The notes under the pieces: generated by a model
Seen by the model: the letters and a program-made list of their open reading frames with translations, nothing else
Told to the model about the DNA's origin: nothing
Database searches by the model: none
Shown here: positions 22,282 to 31,778 of the stretch, piece after piece
How the letters are laid out: each line of letters begins with the position of its first letter
Numbering within the stretch: position 1 is the stretch's first letter
Made by a program: the position numbers and the translations under genes
DNA from: Phenylobacterium sp.
Lineage (GTDB): Bacteria; Pseudomonadota; Alphaproteobacteria; Caulobacterales; Caulobacteraceae
DNA length: 40,918 nucleotides
Assembly: GCF_019636135.1 (NCBI RefSeq)
Contig: NZ_JAHBYD010000038.1
Location: 1 to 40,918 of the forward strand
Direction of reading: 5' to 3'

Positions 22282-23634
22282 GTGACCGACGTTTCCGCCC
22301 CGTCCCAGCCCGGCGCCAACACCGCCCTCGGCATGAGCACGTTCGCGTTCACCGCCTGCTTTGCGGTGTGGACGGTGTTCTCCATCATCGGCATCCGCAT
22401 CAAGCAGGAGCTCGGCCTGACGGAAGCCGAGTTCGGCCTGCTGGCCGGCACGCCGATCCTCACCGGCTCGCTGATCCGCGTCCCGCTCGGCATCTGGGCC
22501 GACCAGATGGGCGGGCGGGTGGTGAACCTCGCGGTGATGCTGTCGGCCGCGGCGGCGACCTGGCTGCTCTCCTACGCACACACCTACCCGCAGTTCCTGC
22601 TGGCGGCGCTGGGCGTGGGCCTGGCGGGCGGCAGCTTCTCGGTCGGCGTGGCCTACGTCTCGAAATTCTTCTCCAAGGCCCGGCAGGGCACGGCGCTCGG
22701 CATCTTCGGGGCCGGCAACGTCGGCGCCGCGGTGACCAAGTTCGCCGCGCCCTTCGTGATGCTGGCCTTCGGCTGGCAGGCGGTCGCCCAGGTGTGGGCG
22801 AGCGCGCTGGCGGTGATCGCGGTGGCCTGTTTCCTCGTCACGCGCGACGACCCGGAGCTGGTCGCCCGGCGCCGCTCCGGCGCGAAGGCGACATCGGCGC
22901 TGATGCAACTCGAGCCGTTGAGGCGGCTCCAGGTCTGGCGCTTCGCGCTCTACTACTTCTTCTGCTTCGGGGCGTTCGTGGCCCTGTCGCTGTGGTTGCC
23001 CCACTACCTGGTGGCGGTCTACCGCCTGCCGCTCATCGCCGCCGGAATGCTGGCGGCGGCCTATTCGATCCCCGGTTCGCTGTTCCGGGTGTTCGGCGGC
23101 TGGCTCTCCGACCGGATCGGGGCGCGCCGCGTGATGTACATCACCTTCGGCGTCAGCGTCGCCTGCACCTTCCTGCTGTCGTACCCGGCCACGACCTACA
23201 TCGTCGACGGCATCGGCGGCCCGATCACCTTCCGCCTCGCGCTCGGCCTGGTCCCGTTCGTGGCGCTGCTGTTCTGCCTGGGGTTCGCCATGAGCCTGGG
23301 CAAGGCGGCCGTCTACAAGCACATCCCGGTCTACTATCCCGACACCATCGGCTCGGTCGGCGGCCTCGTGGGCATGATCGGCGGGCTGGGCGGTTTCGTC
23401 CTGCCGATCGCCTTCGGCGCGCTGAACGACCTGACCCACGTCTGGACGAGCTGCTTCATGCTGCTGTTCGTCCTGGTGGCGGGCGCGCTGGCCTGGATGC
23501 ACTTCGCGATCCGCCGCATGGAGCGCGCCCGGACGCCGCAGCTTCGGGACCTGCCCGAGCTGCCCGAGATGGTCGGCCTTTCCCCAGAACCCCGAGCGGG
23601 CGCGGCGGCCAGTCCCCTGCGCGCCGCCGGATAG
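22282..23634 (+). CDS. narK1: nitrate/nitrite transporter, NarK1-type MFS
   Basis: 450 residues with twelve hydrophobic helices. The nitrate-porter signatures are present: GGSFSVGVAYVSKFF in helix 5 and GMIGGLGGFVLP in helix 11, plus an Arg in helix 2 (LIRVPLGIWAD). NarK1 types are thought to import nitrate with protons to start respiration. Translation starts at GTG; no ATG is available in frame. The polar, Pro/Ala-rich C-terminus is about 30 residues. It is the first gene of the nar operon, with narK2 beginning 19 bases after its stop. It is a separate gene rather than fused to NarK2 as in Paracoccus. Confidence 0.92.
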   Translation: MTDVSAPSQPGANTALGMSTFAFTACFAVWTVFSIIGIRIKQELGLTEAEFGLLAGTPILTGSLIRVPLGIWADQMGGRVVNLAVMLSAAAATWLLSYAHTYPQFLLAALGVGLAGGSFSVGVAYVSKFFSKARQGTALGIFGAGNVGAAVTKFAAPFVMLAFGWQAVAQVWASALAVIAVACFLVTRDDPELVARRRSGAKATSALMQLEPLRRLQVWRFALYYFFCFGAFVALSLWLPHYLVAVYRLPLIAAGMLAAAYSIPGSLFRVFGGWLSDRIGARRVMYITFGVSVACTFLLSYPATTYIVDGIGGPITFRLALGLVPFVALLFCLGFAMSLGKAAVYKHIPVYYPDTIGSVGGLVGMIGGLGGFVLPIAFGALNDLTHVWTSCFMLLFVLVAGALAWMHFAIRRMERARTPQLRDLPELPEMVGLSPEPRAGAAASPLRAAG

Positions 23635-23653
23635 CACGAGAGGACCCAACCTC

Positions 23654-25072
23654 ATGGCCAGACCTCGCCATGTGCTGAACGACTGGCGCCCCGAGGACCC
23701 CGCGTTCTGGAACGCGACGGGCAAGCGGATCGCCACGCGCAACCTGTGGATCTCGATCCCGAACCTCACCCTGGCCTTCGCGGTCTGGATGGTGTGGTCG
23801 ATGGTCGTGGCCAAGCTGAAGCTGATCGGCTTCAGGTTCACCACCGACCAGCTCTTCTGGCTGACCGCCCTGCCGGCCCTGTCGGGGGCGACCCTGCGCG
23901 TCTTCTACAGCTTCATGGTGCCGATCTTCGGCGGCCGGCTCTGGACCACGCTGTCGACCCTGTCGCTCCTGGTCCCCGCCATCGGCATCGGCCTGGCGGT
24001 CCAGAACCCCGACACGCCCTACTGGACCTTCGTGATGCTCTCGCTGCTGTGCGGCCTGGGCGGCGGCAACTTCGCGTCCTCCATGGGCAACATCTCGTTC
24101 TTCTACCCGAAGGCCGAGAAGGGCAACGCGCTCGCCATGAACGCCGGGTTCGGCAACCTCGGCGTCAGCCTCATGCAGTTCCTGGTGCCGGTGGTGACGG
24201 GCGTCGCCCTCCTGCCGATCGCCGGTCCCGCGCAGCTTTCGGTGGACGCGGGCCTGGGCGTGACCGCGCCGGTCTGGATGCAGAACGCCGGCTACGTCTG
24301 GGTCCCGTTCATCCTCGTGGCGGCGCTCGTCGCCTGGTTCGGCATGAACGACATCGGCTCGGCCAAGGCTTCGTTCTCCAGCCAGGCGGTCGTGTTCAGG
24401 CGCCGCCACAACTGGATCATGTGCTGGCTCTACCTCGGGACCTTTGGCTCGTTCCTCGGCTTCTCGGCGGCCTTCCCGCTGCTGTCGAAGACGCTCTTCC
24501 CGCACATCCTGGTGCTGAAGCTGGCCTTCCTGGGTCCCCTCGTGGGCGCCGCCTCGCGGGCGCTGACGGGCTGGGTCTCGGACAGGTTCGGCGGGGAGCG
24601 GGTGACCCACTACGTCTTCCTGGCCATGGCGCTCGGCGTGCTGGGCGTCCTGCAGGGCGTCGGCGCCTTCCACGCCGACCCGTCGTTCCCGGTGTTCTTC
24701 GCCAGCTTCCTGTGGCTGTTCTTCTGGACGGGCGTCGGCAACGCTTCGACGTTCCAGATGATCCCCGCGATCGTCCGCTCCGACATGCCCCGCCTGATGC
24801 CGGACGCCGCGGCGGACGTGCGGCTGAAGGCGGCGGAGATGGAGTCGGCGGCCATCGTCGGCTTCACCTCGGCGGTCGGCGCCTTCGGCGGCTTCTTCAT
24901 CCCCAAGGCGTTCGGGGATTCGCTCAAGGCGACCGGCGGGCCCGAGACCGCCCTCTACATCTTCCTCGTCTTCTACGTGAGCTGCGTGGCCCTGAACTGG
25001 GTCGTCTACGGCCGCCGGGGCTCGCTCCTGCACGTCGCGCAAGCCACGCCTGCAAAGGTCACCGCAGAATGA
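23654..25072 (+). CDS. narK2: nitrate/nitrite antiporter, NarK2-type MFS
   Basis: 472 residues, MFS fold. Nitrate-porter signatures are CGLGGGNFASSMGNISFFYP in helix 5 and GFTSAVGAFGGFFIPKAFG in helix 11. The N-terminus (RPEDPAFWNATGKRIATRNLWISIPNLTLAF, read in two parts) is typical of the NarK2 branch, which exchanges nitrate for nitrite. A GAGAGG Shine-Dalgarno lies before the ATG. The stop overlaps the narG ATG (ATGA). NarK1 and NarK2 in tandem give import at start-up followed by exchange once nitrite accumulates. Confidence 0.93.
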   Translation: MARPRHVLNDWRPEDPAFWNATGKRIATRNLWISIPNLTLAFAVWMVWSMVVAKLKLIGFRFTTDQLFWLTALPALSGATLRVFYSFMVPIFGGRLWTTLSTLSLLVPAIGIGLAVQNPDTPYWTFVMLSLLCGLGGGNFASSMGNISFFYPKAEKGNALAMNAGFGNLGVSLMQFLVPVVTGVALLPIAGPAQLSVDAGLGVTAPVWMQNAGYVWVPFILVAALVAWFGMNDIGSAKASFSSQAVVFRRRHNWIMCWLYLGTFGSFLGFSAAFPLLSKTLFPHILVLKLAFLGPLVGAASRALTGWVSDRFGGERVTHYVFLAMALGVLGVLQGVGAFHADPSFPVFFASFLWLFFWTGVGNASTFQMIPAIVRSDMPRLMPDAAADVRLKAAEMESAAIVGFTSAVGAFGGFFIPKAFGDSLKATGGPETALYIFLVFYVSCVALNWVVYGRRGSLLHVAQATPAKVTAE

Positions 25073-28000
25073 GCAACACCCTCGACCGCCTCGCGTTCTT
25101 CACGCGCAGGACCGAGCTGTTCTCGGACGGCCACGGCGTGATGAACGACGAGGATCGCGCCTGGGAGGAGGCCTACCGGTCCCGCTGGCGCCACGACAAG
25201 ATCGTCCGCTCCACCCACGGCGTGAACTGCACGGGCTCCTGCTCGTGGAAGATCTACGTCAAGGGCGGGATCGTCACCTGGGAGACGCAGCAGACCGACT
25301 ATCCGCGCACGCGGCCGGAGCTGCCCAACCATGAGCCGCGCGGCTGCGCCCGCGGCGCCAGCTATAGCTGGTACCTCTACTCGGCCAACCGCGTGAAGTA
25401 TCCGCTGGTCCGCGGCCGGCTCCTGAAGCTCTGGCGCGAAGCCCGGGCCACCCAGGCGCCGGTGGCGGCCTGGGCCTCGATCCAGGCCGACGCCGGCAAG
25501 CGCAGGTCCTACACCGCCATGCGCGGCTCGGGCGGCTTCGTGCGCGCTACCTGGGACGAGGTCACCGAGATCGTGGCCGCGGCCAACGCGCATACGGTCA
25601 GGCGGTGGGGCCCGGACCGGGTGTTCGGCTTCTCGCCGATCCCGGCGATGTCGATGGTCTCCTACGCCGCCGGCGCCCGCTACCTCCAGCTCCTCGGCGG
25701 GGTCTGCGGCTCGTTCTACGACTGGTACTGCGACCTGCCGCCCTCGTCGCCGCAGACCTGGGGCGAACAGACCGACGTCGCCGAGAGCGCCGACTGGTAC
25801 AACGCCGGCTTCCTGATGCTGTGGGGCTCCAACGTCCCGCAGACCCGGACCCCCGACGCCCACTTCTACACCGAGGCCCGCTACCGCGGCGCCAAGTCGG
25901 TGGTGATCTGCCCGGACTACTCGGAGGCCTCGAAGTTCTCCGACCTGTGGCTGCCGGTGAAGCAGGGCACGGACGCGGCGCTCGCCATGGCGTTCGGCCA
26001 CGTGATCCTCAAGGAGTTCCACGTCGACCGCCAGGTCCCGTACTTCCGCGACTACCTGCGCCGATATTCCGACCTGCCGATGCTGGTGCGCCTGGTCCCG
26101 CAGGACGGCGGCTACGTCTCCGAGCGCCTGCTGCGGGCCGCCGACTTCGAGGGCGGCCTGGGCGAGGCCAACAATCCCGACTGGAAGACCGTCGCGCTCG
26201 ACGAGGCGACCGGGCGGATCGTCGTGCCCAACGGCTCGATCGGCTTCCGCTGGGGCGAGGACGGCAAGTGGAACCTGGAGGAGAAGGACTCCGCCGGCGC
26301 CGGGACGGTCCTGCGCCTGGGCCTGAACGGCGTCCACGACGAGGTGGTCGGCGTCCGCTTCCCCTATTTCGCCAACACCGCCTCCAACGGCTTCGCCGCC
26401 ACCGACCATCCCGACGTGCTGGTGCGCAACGTGCCGGCGAAGCGGCTCAAGCTCGCCGACGGGGAGGCGCTGGTCGCCAGCGTCTACGACCTGTTCCTCG
26501 CCAACTACGGCGTCGACCAGGGGCTGGGCGGCGAGCATATGCCGGCGGGCTTCGACGATCCCGAGCCCTATTCGCCGGCCTGGGCCGAGGCGATCACCAC
26601 GGTGCCGCGCGACCAGATCATCGCGGTCGCCCGCGGCTTCGCCACCAACGCCGAGAAGACCAACGGGCGTTCGATGGTGATCATCGGCGCGGCGATGAAC
26701 CACTGGTTCCACATGGACATGAACTACCGCGGCGTCATCAACATGCTGGTGATGTGCGGGTGCGTGGGCCAGTCGGGCGGCGGCTGGAGCCACTACGTCG
26801 GCCAGGAGAAGCTGCGCCCGCAGACCGGCTGGGCGCCGCTGGCCTTCGCCACCGACTGGATCCGTCCGCCACGGCAGCAGAACTCGACCTCGTTCTTCTA
26901 CGCCCACACCGACCAGTACCGGTACGAGACGGTCAGCGCCTCGGAGATCCTGTCGCCGACCGCCCCGGACGGGCCGTGGGACGCCTCGCTGATCGACTTC
27001 AACGTGCGCGCCGAGCGCATGGGCTGGCTGCCGTCGGCGCCGGCGCTGAAGACCAATCCGCTGGACGTCGCCCGCGCGGCGGATGCGGCCGGCGTCGACC
27101 CCAGGGTCTTCGCGGTGCGCGAGCTCGAGGCGCGCAACCTCGAGCTCTCCTGCCACGACCCCGACGATCCGGCCAACTGGCCGCGCAACATGTTCGTCTG
27201 GCGCTCGAACCTGCTGGGCTCGTCCGGCAAGGGGCACGAGTACTTCCTGAAGCACCTCCTGGGCGCCGCCCACGGCGTGCAGGGCAAGGACCTCGGGGTG
27301 ATGGGGCGGCAGAAGCCCCGCGACGTGGCCTGGCATGACGAGGCGCCGGAAGGGAAGCTCGACCTCCTGGTCACCCTCGACTTCCGGATGTCCACGACGG
27401 CGGTCTACTCCGACATCGTGCTTCCGACCGCCACCTGGTACGAGAAGAACGACCTCAACACCTCCGACATGCACCCGTTCATCCACCCGCTCTCCGCGGC
27501 GGTGGACCCGGCGTGGGAGTCGAAGTCGGACTGGGAGATCTTCAAGGCGATCGCGCGGAAGTTCTCCGAGGTGGCGCCCGAGGTGCTGGGCGTCGAGAAG
27601 GACGTCGTGCTGACGCCCATCCAGCACGACAGCGCCGCGGAGCTGGCCCAGCCGTTCGACGTGAAGGACTGGTATCTCGGCGAATGCGAGCCGGTCCCCG
27701 GCAAGACCATGCCGCAGATCACGGTCGTGGAGCGCGACTACCCCAACCTCTACCGGCAGTTCACCTCGCTGGGCCCGCTGATGAGCAGGGCCGGCAACGG
27801 CGGCAAGGGCATGGCCTGGAACACCGAGCACGAGGTCGGCCTGCTGGGCGACCTGAACGGCCGGGTCCTGGAGCCGGGGCTCACCGAGGGCCTGCCGCGG
27901 ATCGACACCGACATCGACGCCTGCGAGACCATCCTGACGCTCGCGCCGGAGACCAACGGCGAGGTGGCGGTCAAGGCCTGGGCGGCGCTCGAGAAGCAGA

Positions 28001-28800
28001 CGGGGCGGGGACATACCCACCTGGCGGCGCCGAAGGAGGACGAGAAGATCCGCTACCGCGACCTGGTCGCCCAGCCGCGGAAGATCATCTCCTCGCCGAT
28101 CTGGTCGGGCCTGGAGAGCGAGCACGTCTGCTACAACGCCGGCTACACCAACGTCCACGAGCTGATCCCCTGGCGGACCCTGACCGGCCGCCAGCAGCTC
28201 TACCAGGACCATCTGTGGATGCGGGCGTTCGGCGAGGCCCTCTGCGTCTACAAGCCGCCGGTCGACCTGAAGACCACCTGGGTGAAGGGCAGGACGCCGA
28301 ACGGCGAGACCGAGATCGTCCTCAACTTCATCACGCCGCACCAGAAGTGGGGCATCCATTCCACCTATTCCGACAACCTCCTCATGCTGACCCTGAACCG
28401 CGGCGGCCCGGTGGTGTGGATCTCGGAGGCGGACGCCCGGGCGGCGGGGATCGAGGACAACGACTGGATCGAGGCCTTCAACGCCAACGGCGCGCTGACG
28501 GCGCGCGCGGTGGTCTCCCAGCGCATCCGTGAAGGCACGACCTTCATGTACCACGCGCAGGAGAAGATCGTGAACACGCCGGGGTCGCAGATCACCGGCC
28601 TGCGCGGCGGAATCCACAACTCATGCACCCGCACCGTGCCCAAGCCCACGCACATGATCGGCGGCTACGCCCAGCTGGCCTACGGCTTCAACTACTACGG
28701 AACCGTGGGCTCCAACCGGGATGAGTTCGTCGTCGTCCGCAAGATGAACAAGGTCGATTGGCTGGACGGGCCCGCGACTTCGAAGGATTTCGCCCAATGA
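25069..28800 (+). CDS. narG: respiratory nitrate reductase alpha subunit
   Basis: 1243 residues, the length of E. coli NarG (about 1246). The FS0 cluster ligands are H50, C54, C58 and C93 (HGVNCTGSCSWK, then RGCARGAS). The molybdenum ligand D222 lies in YDWYCDLPPSSP and falls at the same residue number as in E. coli. The molybdo-bis-MGD fold fills the rest. It reduces nitrate to nitrite on the cytoplasmic face. There is no twin-arginine export signal at the start, consistent with a cytoplasmic enzyme. It overlaps narK2 and narH by four bases each. It depends on the Moco genes in this window. Confidence 0.98.
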   Translation: MSNTLDRLAFFTRRTELFSDGHGVMNDEDRAWEEAYRSRWRHDKIVRSTHGVNCTGSCSWKIYVKGGIVTWETQQTDYPRTRPELPNHEPRGCARGASYSWYLYSANRVKYPLVRGRLLKLWREARATQAPVAAWASIQADAGKRRSYTAMRGSGGFVRATWDEVTEIVAAANAHTVRRWGPDRVFGFSPIPAMSMVSYAAGARYLQLLGGVCGSFYDWYCDLPPSSPQTWGEQTDVAESADWYNAGFLMLWGSNVPQTRTPDAHFYTEARYRGAKSVVICPDYSEASKFSDLWLPVKQGTDAALAMAFGHVILKEFHVDRQVPYFRDYLRRYSDLPMLVRLVPQDGGYVSERLLRAADFEGGLGEANNPDWKTVALDEATGRIVVPNGSIGFRWGEDGKWNLEEKDSAGAGTVLRLGLNGVHDEVVGVRFPYFANTASNGFAATDHPDVLVRNVPAKRLKLADGEALVASVYDLFLANYGVDQGLGGEHMPAGFDDPEPYSPAWAEAITTVPRDQIIAVARGFATNAEKTNGRSMVIIGAAMNHWFHMDMNYRGVINMLVMCGCVGQSGGGWSHYVGQEKLRPQTGWAPLAFATDWIRPPRQQNSTSFFYAHTDQYRYETVSASEILSPTAPDGPWDASLIDFNVRAERMGWLPSAPALKTNPLDVARAADAAGVDPRVFAVRELEARNLELSCHDPDDPANWPRNMFVWRSNLLGSSGKGHEYFLKHLLGAAHGVQGKDLGVMGRQKPRDVAWHDEAPEGKLDLLVTLDFRMSTTAVYSDIVLPTATWYEKNDLNTSDMHPFIHPLSAAVDPAWESKSDWEIFKAIARKFSEVAPEVLGVEKDVVLTPIQHDSAAELAQPFDVKDWYLGECEPVPGKTMPQITVVERDYPNLYRQFTSLGPLMSRAGNGGKGMAWNTEHEVGLLGDLNGRVLEPGLTEGLPRIDTDIDACETILTLAPETNGEVAVKAWAALEKQTGRGHTHLAAPKEDEKIRYRDLVAQPRKIISSPIWSGLESEHVCYNAGYTNVHELIPWRTLTGRQQLYQDHLWMRAFGEALCVYKPPVDLKTTWVKGRTPNGETEIVLNFITPHQKWGIHSTYSDNLLMLTLNRGGPVVWISEADARAAGIEDNDWIEAFNANGALTARAVVSQRIREGTTFMYHAQEKIVNTPGSQITGLRGGIHNSCTRTVPKPTHMIGGYAQLAYGFNYYGTVGSNRDEFVVVRKMNKVDWLDGPATSKDFAQ

Positions 28801-30323
28801 AAGTCCGCACCCAGATCGGCATGGTGCTGAACCTCGACAAGTGCATCGGGTGCCACACCTGCTCCGTCACCTGCAAGAACGTGTGGACCAACCGGCAGGG
28901 CGTTGAATACGCCTGGTTCAACAACGTCGAGACCAAGCCGGGCGTCGGCTATCCCAGGGATTGGGAAAACCAGAAGCGCTGGAACGGCGGCTGGGTCCGC
29001 AGGCCCAACGGCAGGATCGAGCCGAAGATGGGGGCCAAGTGGCGGATCCTGGCGAAGATCTTCGCCAACCCCGACCTGCCCGAGATCGACGACTACTACG
29101 AGCCCTTCGACTTCGACTACGGCCACCTGCAGTCGGCGCCGGAGGCGAAGGCGTTCCCCACCGCGCGCCCGCGCTCGCAGATCACCGGCCAGCGCATGGA
29201 GAAGATCGAATGGGGCCCCAACTGGGAGGAGATCCTGGGGGGCGAGTTCGCCCGGCGGAAGGCCGACTACAATTTCGAGGGGATCGAAAGCGAGATCTAC
29301 GGCCAGTTCGAAAACACCTTCATGATGTACCTGCCGAGGCTGTGCGAGCACTGCCTCAACCCCGCGTGCGTCGCCGCCTGCCCGTCGGGCGCGATCTACA
29401 AGCGCGAGGAGGACGGCATCGTCCTGATCGATCAGGAGAAGTGCCGCGGCTGGCGCATGTGCGTCTCGGCCTGCCCCTACAAGAAGATCTACTACAACTG
29501 GGAGAGCGGTAAGTCCGAGAAGTGCACCTTCTGCTTCCCGCGCATCGAGGTGGGCCAGCCCACGGTCTGCTCCGAGACCTGCGTGGGCCGCATCCGCTAC
29601 CTGGGCGTCCTGCTCTATGACGCCGACCGCATCGAGGCGGCCGCCGCGGCGCCCGACGAGACGGACCTCTACCAGGCCCAGCTCGACGTCTTCCTGGACC
29701 CCTTCGACCCGGCCGTGATCGACCAGGCCCGCCGCGACGGCGTGCCCGAGGCCTGGCTGGAGGCCGCGCGCCGCAGCCCGGTCTACAAGATGGCCATCGA
29801 CTGGAAGGTCGCCTTCCCGCTGCACCCGGAATACCGGACCCTGCCGATGGTCTGGTACGTGCCGCCGCTGTCGCCGATCCAGTCGGCGGCCTCGGCCGGG
29901 GCGCTGGCCATGGACGGCGAGATGCCCGACGTGAGGTCGCTGCGCATCCCGGTGAGGTACCTGGCCAACCTGCTGACCGCCGGCGCCGAGCCGCCGGTGG
30001 TCCAGGCGCTGGAGCGCATGCTGGCCATGCGCGGCTACATGCGCGCCAAGACCATCGACGGGCGCATCGACCACGCCATCGCCGAGCGGGTGGGCCTGAC
30101 CGCCGCCCAGATCGACGAGATGTACCGCTACATGGCGATCGCCGACTACGAGGACCGGTTCGTCATACCCACCACCCACCGCGAGACGGTGGAGGACGCC
30201 TACGACCTCAGGGGCTCCTGCGGCTTCACCTTCGGCAACGGCTGCTCCGGCGGCCGGACGGAACTGGGCCTGTTCGGGCCCAAGACGCGCTCGCGCGCCA
30301 AGACCCCCATGGAGGTCAAGTGA
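28797..30323 (+). CDS. narH: respiratory nitrate reductase beta subunit (iron-sulfur)
   Basis: 508 residues. Four ferredoxin-type Cys clusters can be read: CIGCHTCSVTCKN near the start, CEHCLNPACVAACPSG, CRGWRMCVSACPYKK and CTFCFPRIEVGQ with CSETCVG. The Trp in CRGWRMC takes the place of one Cys, the mark of a [3Fe-4S] cluster as in E. coli NarH; the rest should hold [4Fe-4S]. The subunit wires electrons from NarI heme to NarG. The ATG overlaps the narG stop, and the stop overlaps narJ. The length matches the family. Confidence 0.98.
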   Translation: MKVRTQIGMVLNLDKCIGCHTCSVTCKNVWTNRQGVEYAWFNNVETKPGVGYPRDWENQKRWNGGWVRRPNGRIEPKMGAKWRILAKIFANPDLPEIDDYYEPFDFDYGHLQSAPEAKAFPTARPRSQITGQRMEKIEWGPNWEEILGGEFARRKADYNFEGIESEIYGQFENTFMMYLPRLCEHCLNPACVAACPSGAIYKREEDGIVLIDQEKCRGWRMCVSACPYKKIYYNWESGKSEKCTFCFPRIEVGQPTVCSETCVGRIRYLGVLLYDADRIEAAAAAPDETDLYQAQLDVFLDPFDPAVIDQARRDGVPEAWLEAARRSPVYKMAIDWKVAFPLHPEYRTLPMVWYVPPLSPIQSAASAGALAMDGEMPDVRSLRIPVRYLANLLTAGAEPPVVQALERMLAMRGYMRAKTIDGRIDHAIAERVGLTAAQIDEMYRYMAIADYEDRFVIPTTHRETVEDAYDLRGSCGFTFGNGCSGGRTELGLFGPKTRSRAKTPMEVK

Positions 30324-31036
30324 TGTCCCTCAGCTATCGGGCGCTGGCCCTCCTGCTCAGCTATCCCACCGAGGCGACCCGCGGGCTGCTGCCCGACGCC
30401 ACGGCGGTGCTGGCCGCCGACGAAGGCCTGCCGCGCGCGGTGCGCCGGGCGCTCGGCAAGCTCGCCGAGGACATCGCCACCGACGACATCTACGAGGCCC
30501 AGGAGCGCTACGTGTGGCTCTTCGACCGGACGCGCTCGCTGTCGCTGAACCTCTATGAGCACGTCCACGGCGAGAGCCGCGACCGCGGCCAGGCGATGGT
30601 GGCGCTGCTCGAGCTCTACCGCGCCAGGGGCCTGGAGCTGTCGGCCAACGAACTGCCCGACCACCTGCCGGTCTTCCTGGAGTTCCTGTCGACCCTGCCG
30701 GACGCGGAGGCCGCGTCGCTGCTGGGCGAGGCCGCCCACGTGCTGAGCGCGCTCGGCCAGCGCCTGCACAAGCGCCAGAGCCCGTACCGCGCGGTCTTCG
30801 GCGCGCTGACGGCGCTGGCCGCCGATCCGGCCGACGCCGCGGCGCTCGCCGCCCTGATGGCCGAGCCGGACGACAATCCCGACGACCTGGAGGCCATCGA
30901 CAAGCTGTGGGCCGAGACCGCCGTGAGCTTCGGCCCGTCGGACGTCGGCTGCCCGAAGGCGGACGCGCTGGTCACCGCCATGAAGCAGGGCCCCGCGCCG
31001 GTGCGTCGCCCGCCGGCCGCTATGGGAGCCGCGTGA
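30323..31036 (+). CDS. narJ: nitrate reductase assembly chaperone
   Basis: 237 residues of the NarJ/TorD-like all-helical family: SLSYRALALLLSYP at the start, EAQERYVWLFDRTRSLSLNLYEHVHGESRDRG in the middle (read in parts) and LPDHLPVFLEFLSTLP. It holds apo-NarG for cofactor and cluster insertion and is not part of the final enzyme. A GTG directly before the ATG is an alternative start. The C-terminal tail from about 210 is Pro/Ala-rich. The stop overlaps the narI start. Confidence 0.96.
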   Translation: MSLSYRALALLLSYPTEATRGLLPDATAVLAADEGLPRAVRRALGKLAEDIATDDIYEAQERYVWLFDRTRSLSLNLYEHVHGESRDRGQAMVALLELYRARGLELSANELPDHLPVFLEFLSTLPDAEAASLLGEAAHVLSALGQRLHKRQSPYRAVFGALTALAADPADAAALAALMAEPDDNPDDLEAIDKLWAETAVSFGPSDVGCPKADALVTAMKQGPAPVRRPPAAMGAA

Positions 31037-31776
31037 TGGACTTCGACCAGATCGCCTTCGGGGTCTATCCCTACATCGCGCTCTCCGTCCTGGCGCTGGG
31101 CTCGGTGATCCGCTTCGACCGGGAGCCCTACACCTGGCGCACCGGCTCCTCGCAACTGCTGCGCCGCAAGCAGCTCGTCGCGGGCTCGGTCCTCTTCCAC
31201 GTAGGCGTGCTGATGATCTTCGCCGGCCACTTCGTCGGCCTGCTGACCCCGATCTGGCTGTTCGACGCCCTGGGCGTGCCGCACGCCGCCAAGCAGATGC
31301 TGGCGATCGTCGCCGGCGGGGCCGCCGGCCTCCTCGCGCTGGCGGGCGGCGGCCTGCTGCTGCACCGGCGCCTGACCGATCCGCGCATCCGCAGGACGTC
31401 CAGCTTCGCCGACATCGCCATCCTGGTGCTGCTGATGGCCCAGCTTCTACTCGGCCTTTCCACCATCCCGGTGTCGCTGCAGCACCGTGACGGCCACGAG
31501 ATGCTCAAGTTCATGACCTGGGCCCAGGGCGTGTTCACCTTCCAGCCGGGGGTGGCGAACCACGTCGCCGACGTCTCCTGGGTGTTCAAGGCCCACCTGC
31601 TGCTTGGGATGACCATCCTGCTGGTCTTCCCCTTCACCCGCCTCGTCCACATGCTCTCGGCGCCGGTCTGGTACCTCAATCGCCGCGGCTGGCAGCTTGT
31701 GCGCACCAGGCGGACCCTGCCCAGGCGTCCCGAGGTCCGCCCGGCGTCCGGCGCCCGGCCGCTGAAGGCGGAATAG
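31036..31776 (+). CDS. narI: respiratory nitrate reductase gamma subunit (cytochrome b)
   Basis: 246 residues with five membrane helices. The four heme ligands match E. coli NarI closely: H55 and H65 in FHVGVLMIFAGH, H187 in FKAHLLLGM and H205 in RLVHMLS. It takes electrons from ubiquinol at the periplasmic side and passes them to NarH. A basic C-terminal tail (about 215-246) is cytoplasmic. The stop is followed after two bases by the PPIase gene. Confidence 0.97.
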   Translation: MDFDQIAFGVYPYIALSVLALGSVIRFDREPYTWRTGSSQLLRRKQLVAGSVLFHVGVLMIFAGHFVGLLTPIWLFDALGVPHAAKQMLAIVAGGAAGLLALAGGGLLLHRRLTDPRIRRTSSFADIAILVLLMAQLLLGLSTIPVSLQHRDGHEMLKFMTWAQGVFTFQPGVANHVADVSWVFKAHLLLGMTILLVFPFTRLVHMLSAPVWYLNRRGWQLVRTRRTLPRRPEVRPASGARPLKAE

Positions 31777-31778
31777 CC

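Noticed and set aside
25006..28617. A 1203-codon open frame antisense to narG
   Set aside because: It mirrors the codon pattern of narG in GC-rich DNA, has low-complexity His/Arg/Val/Asp-rich content and no domain. Similar antisense frames lie over 16528-19938, 6013-8022 and 23456-25042.
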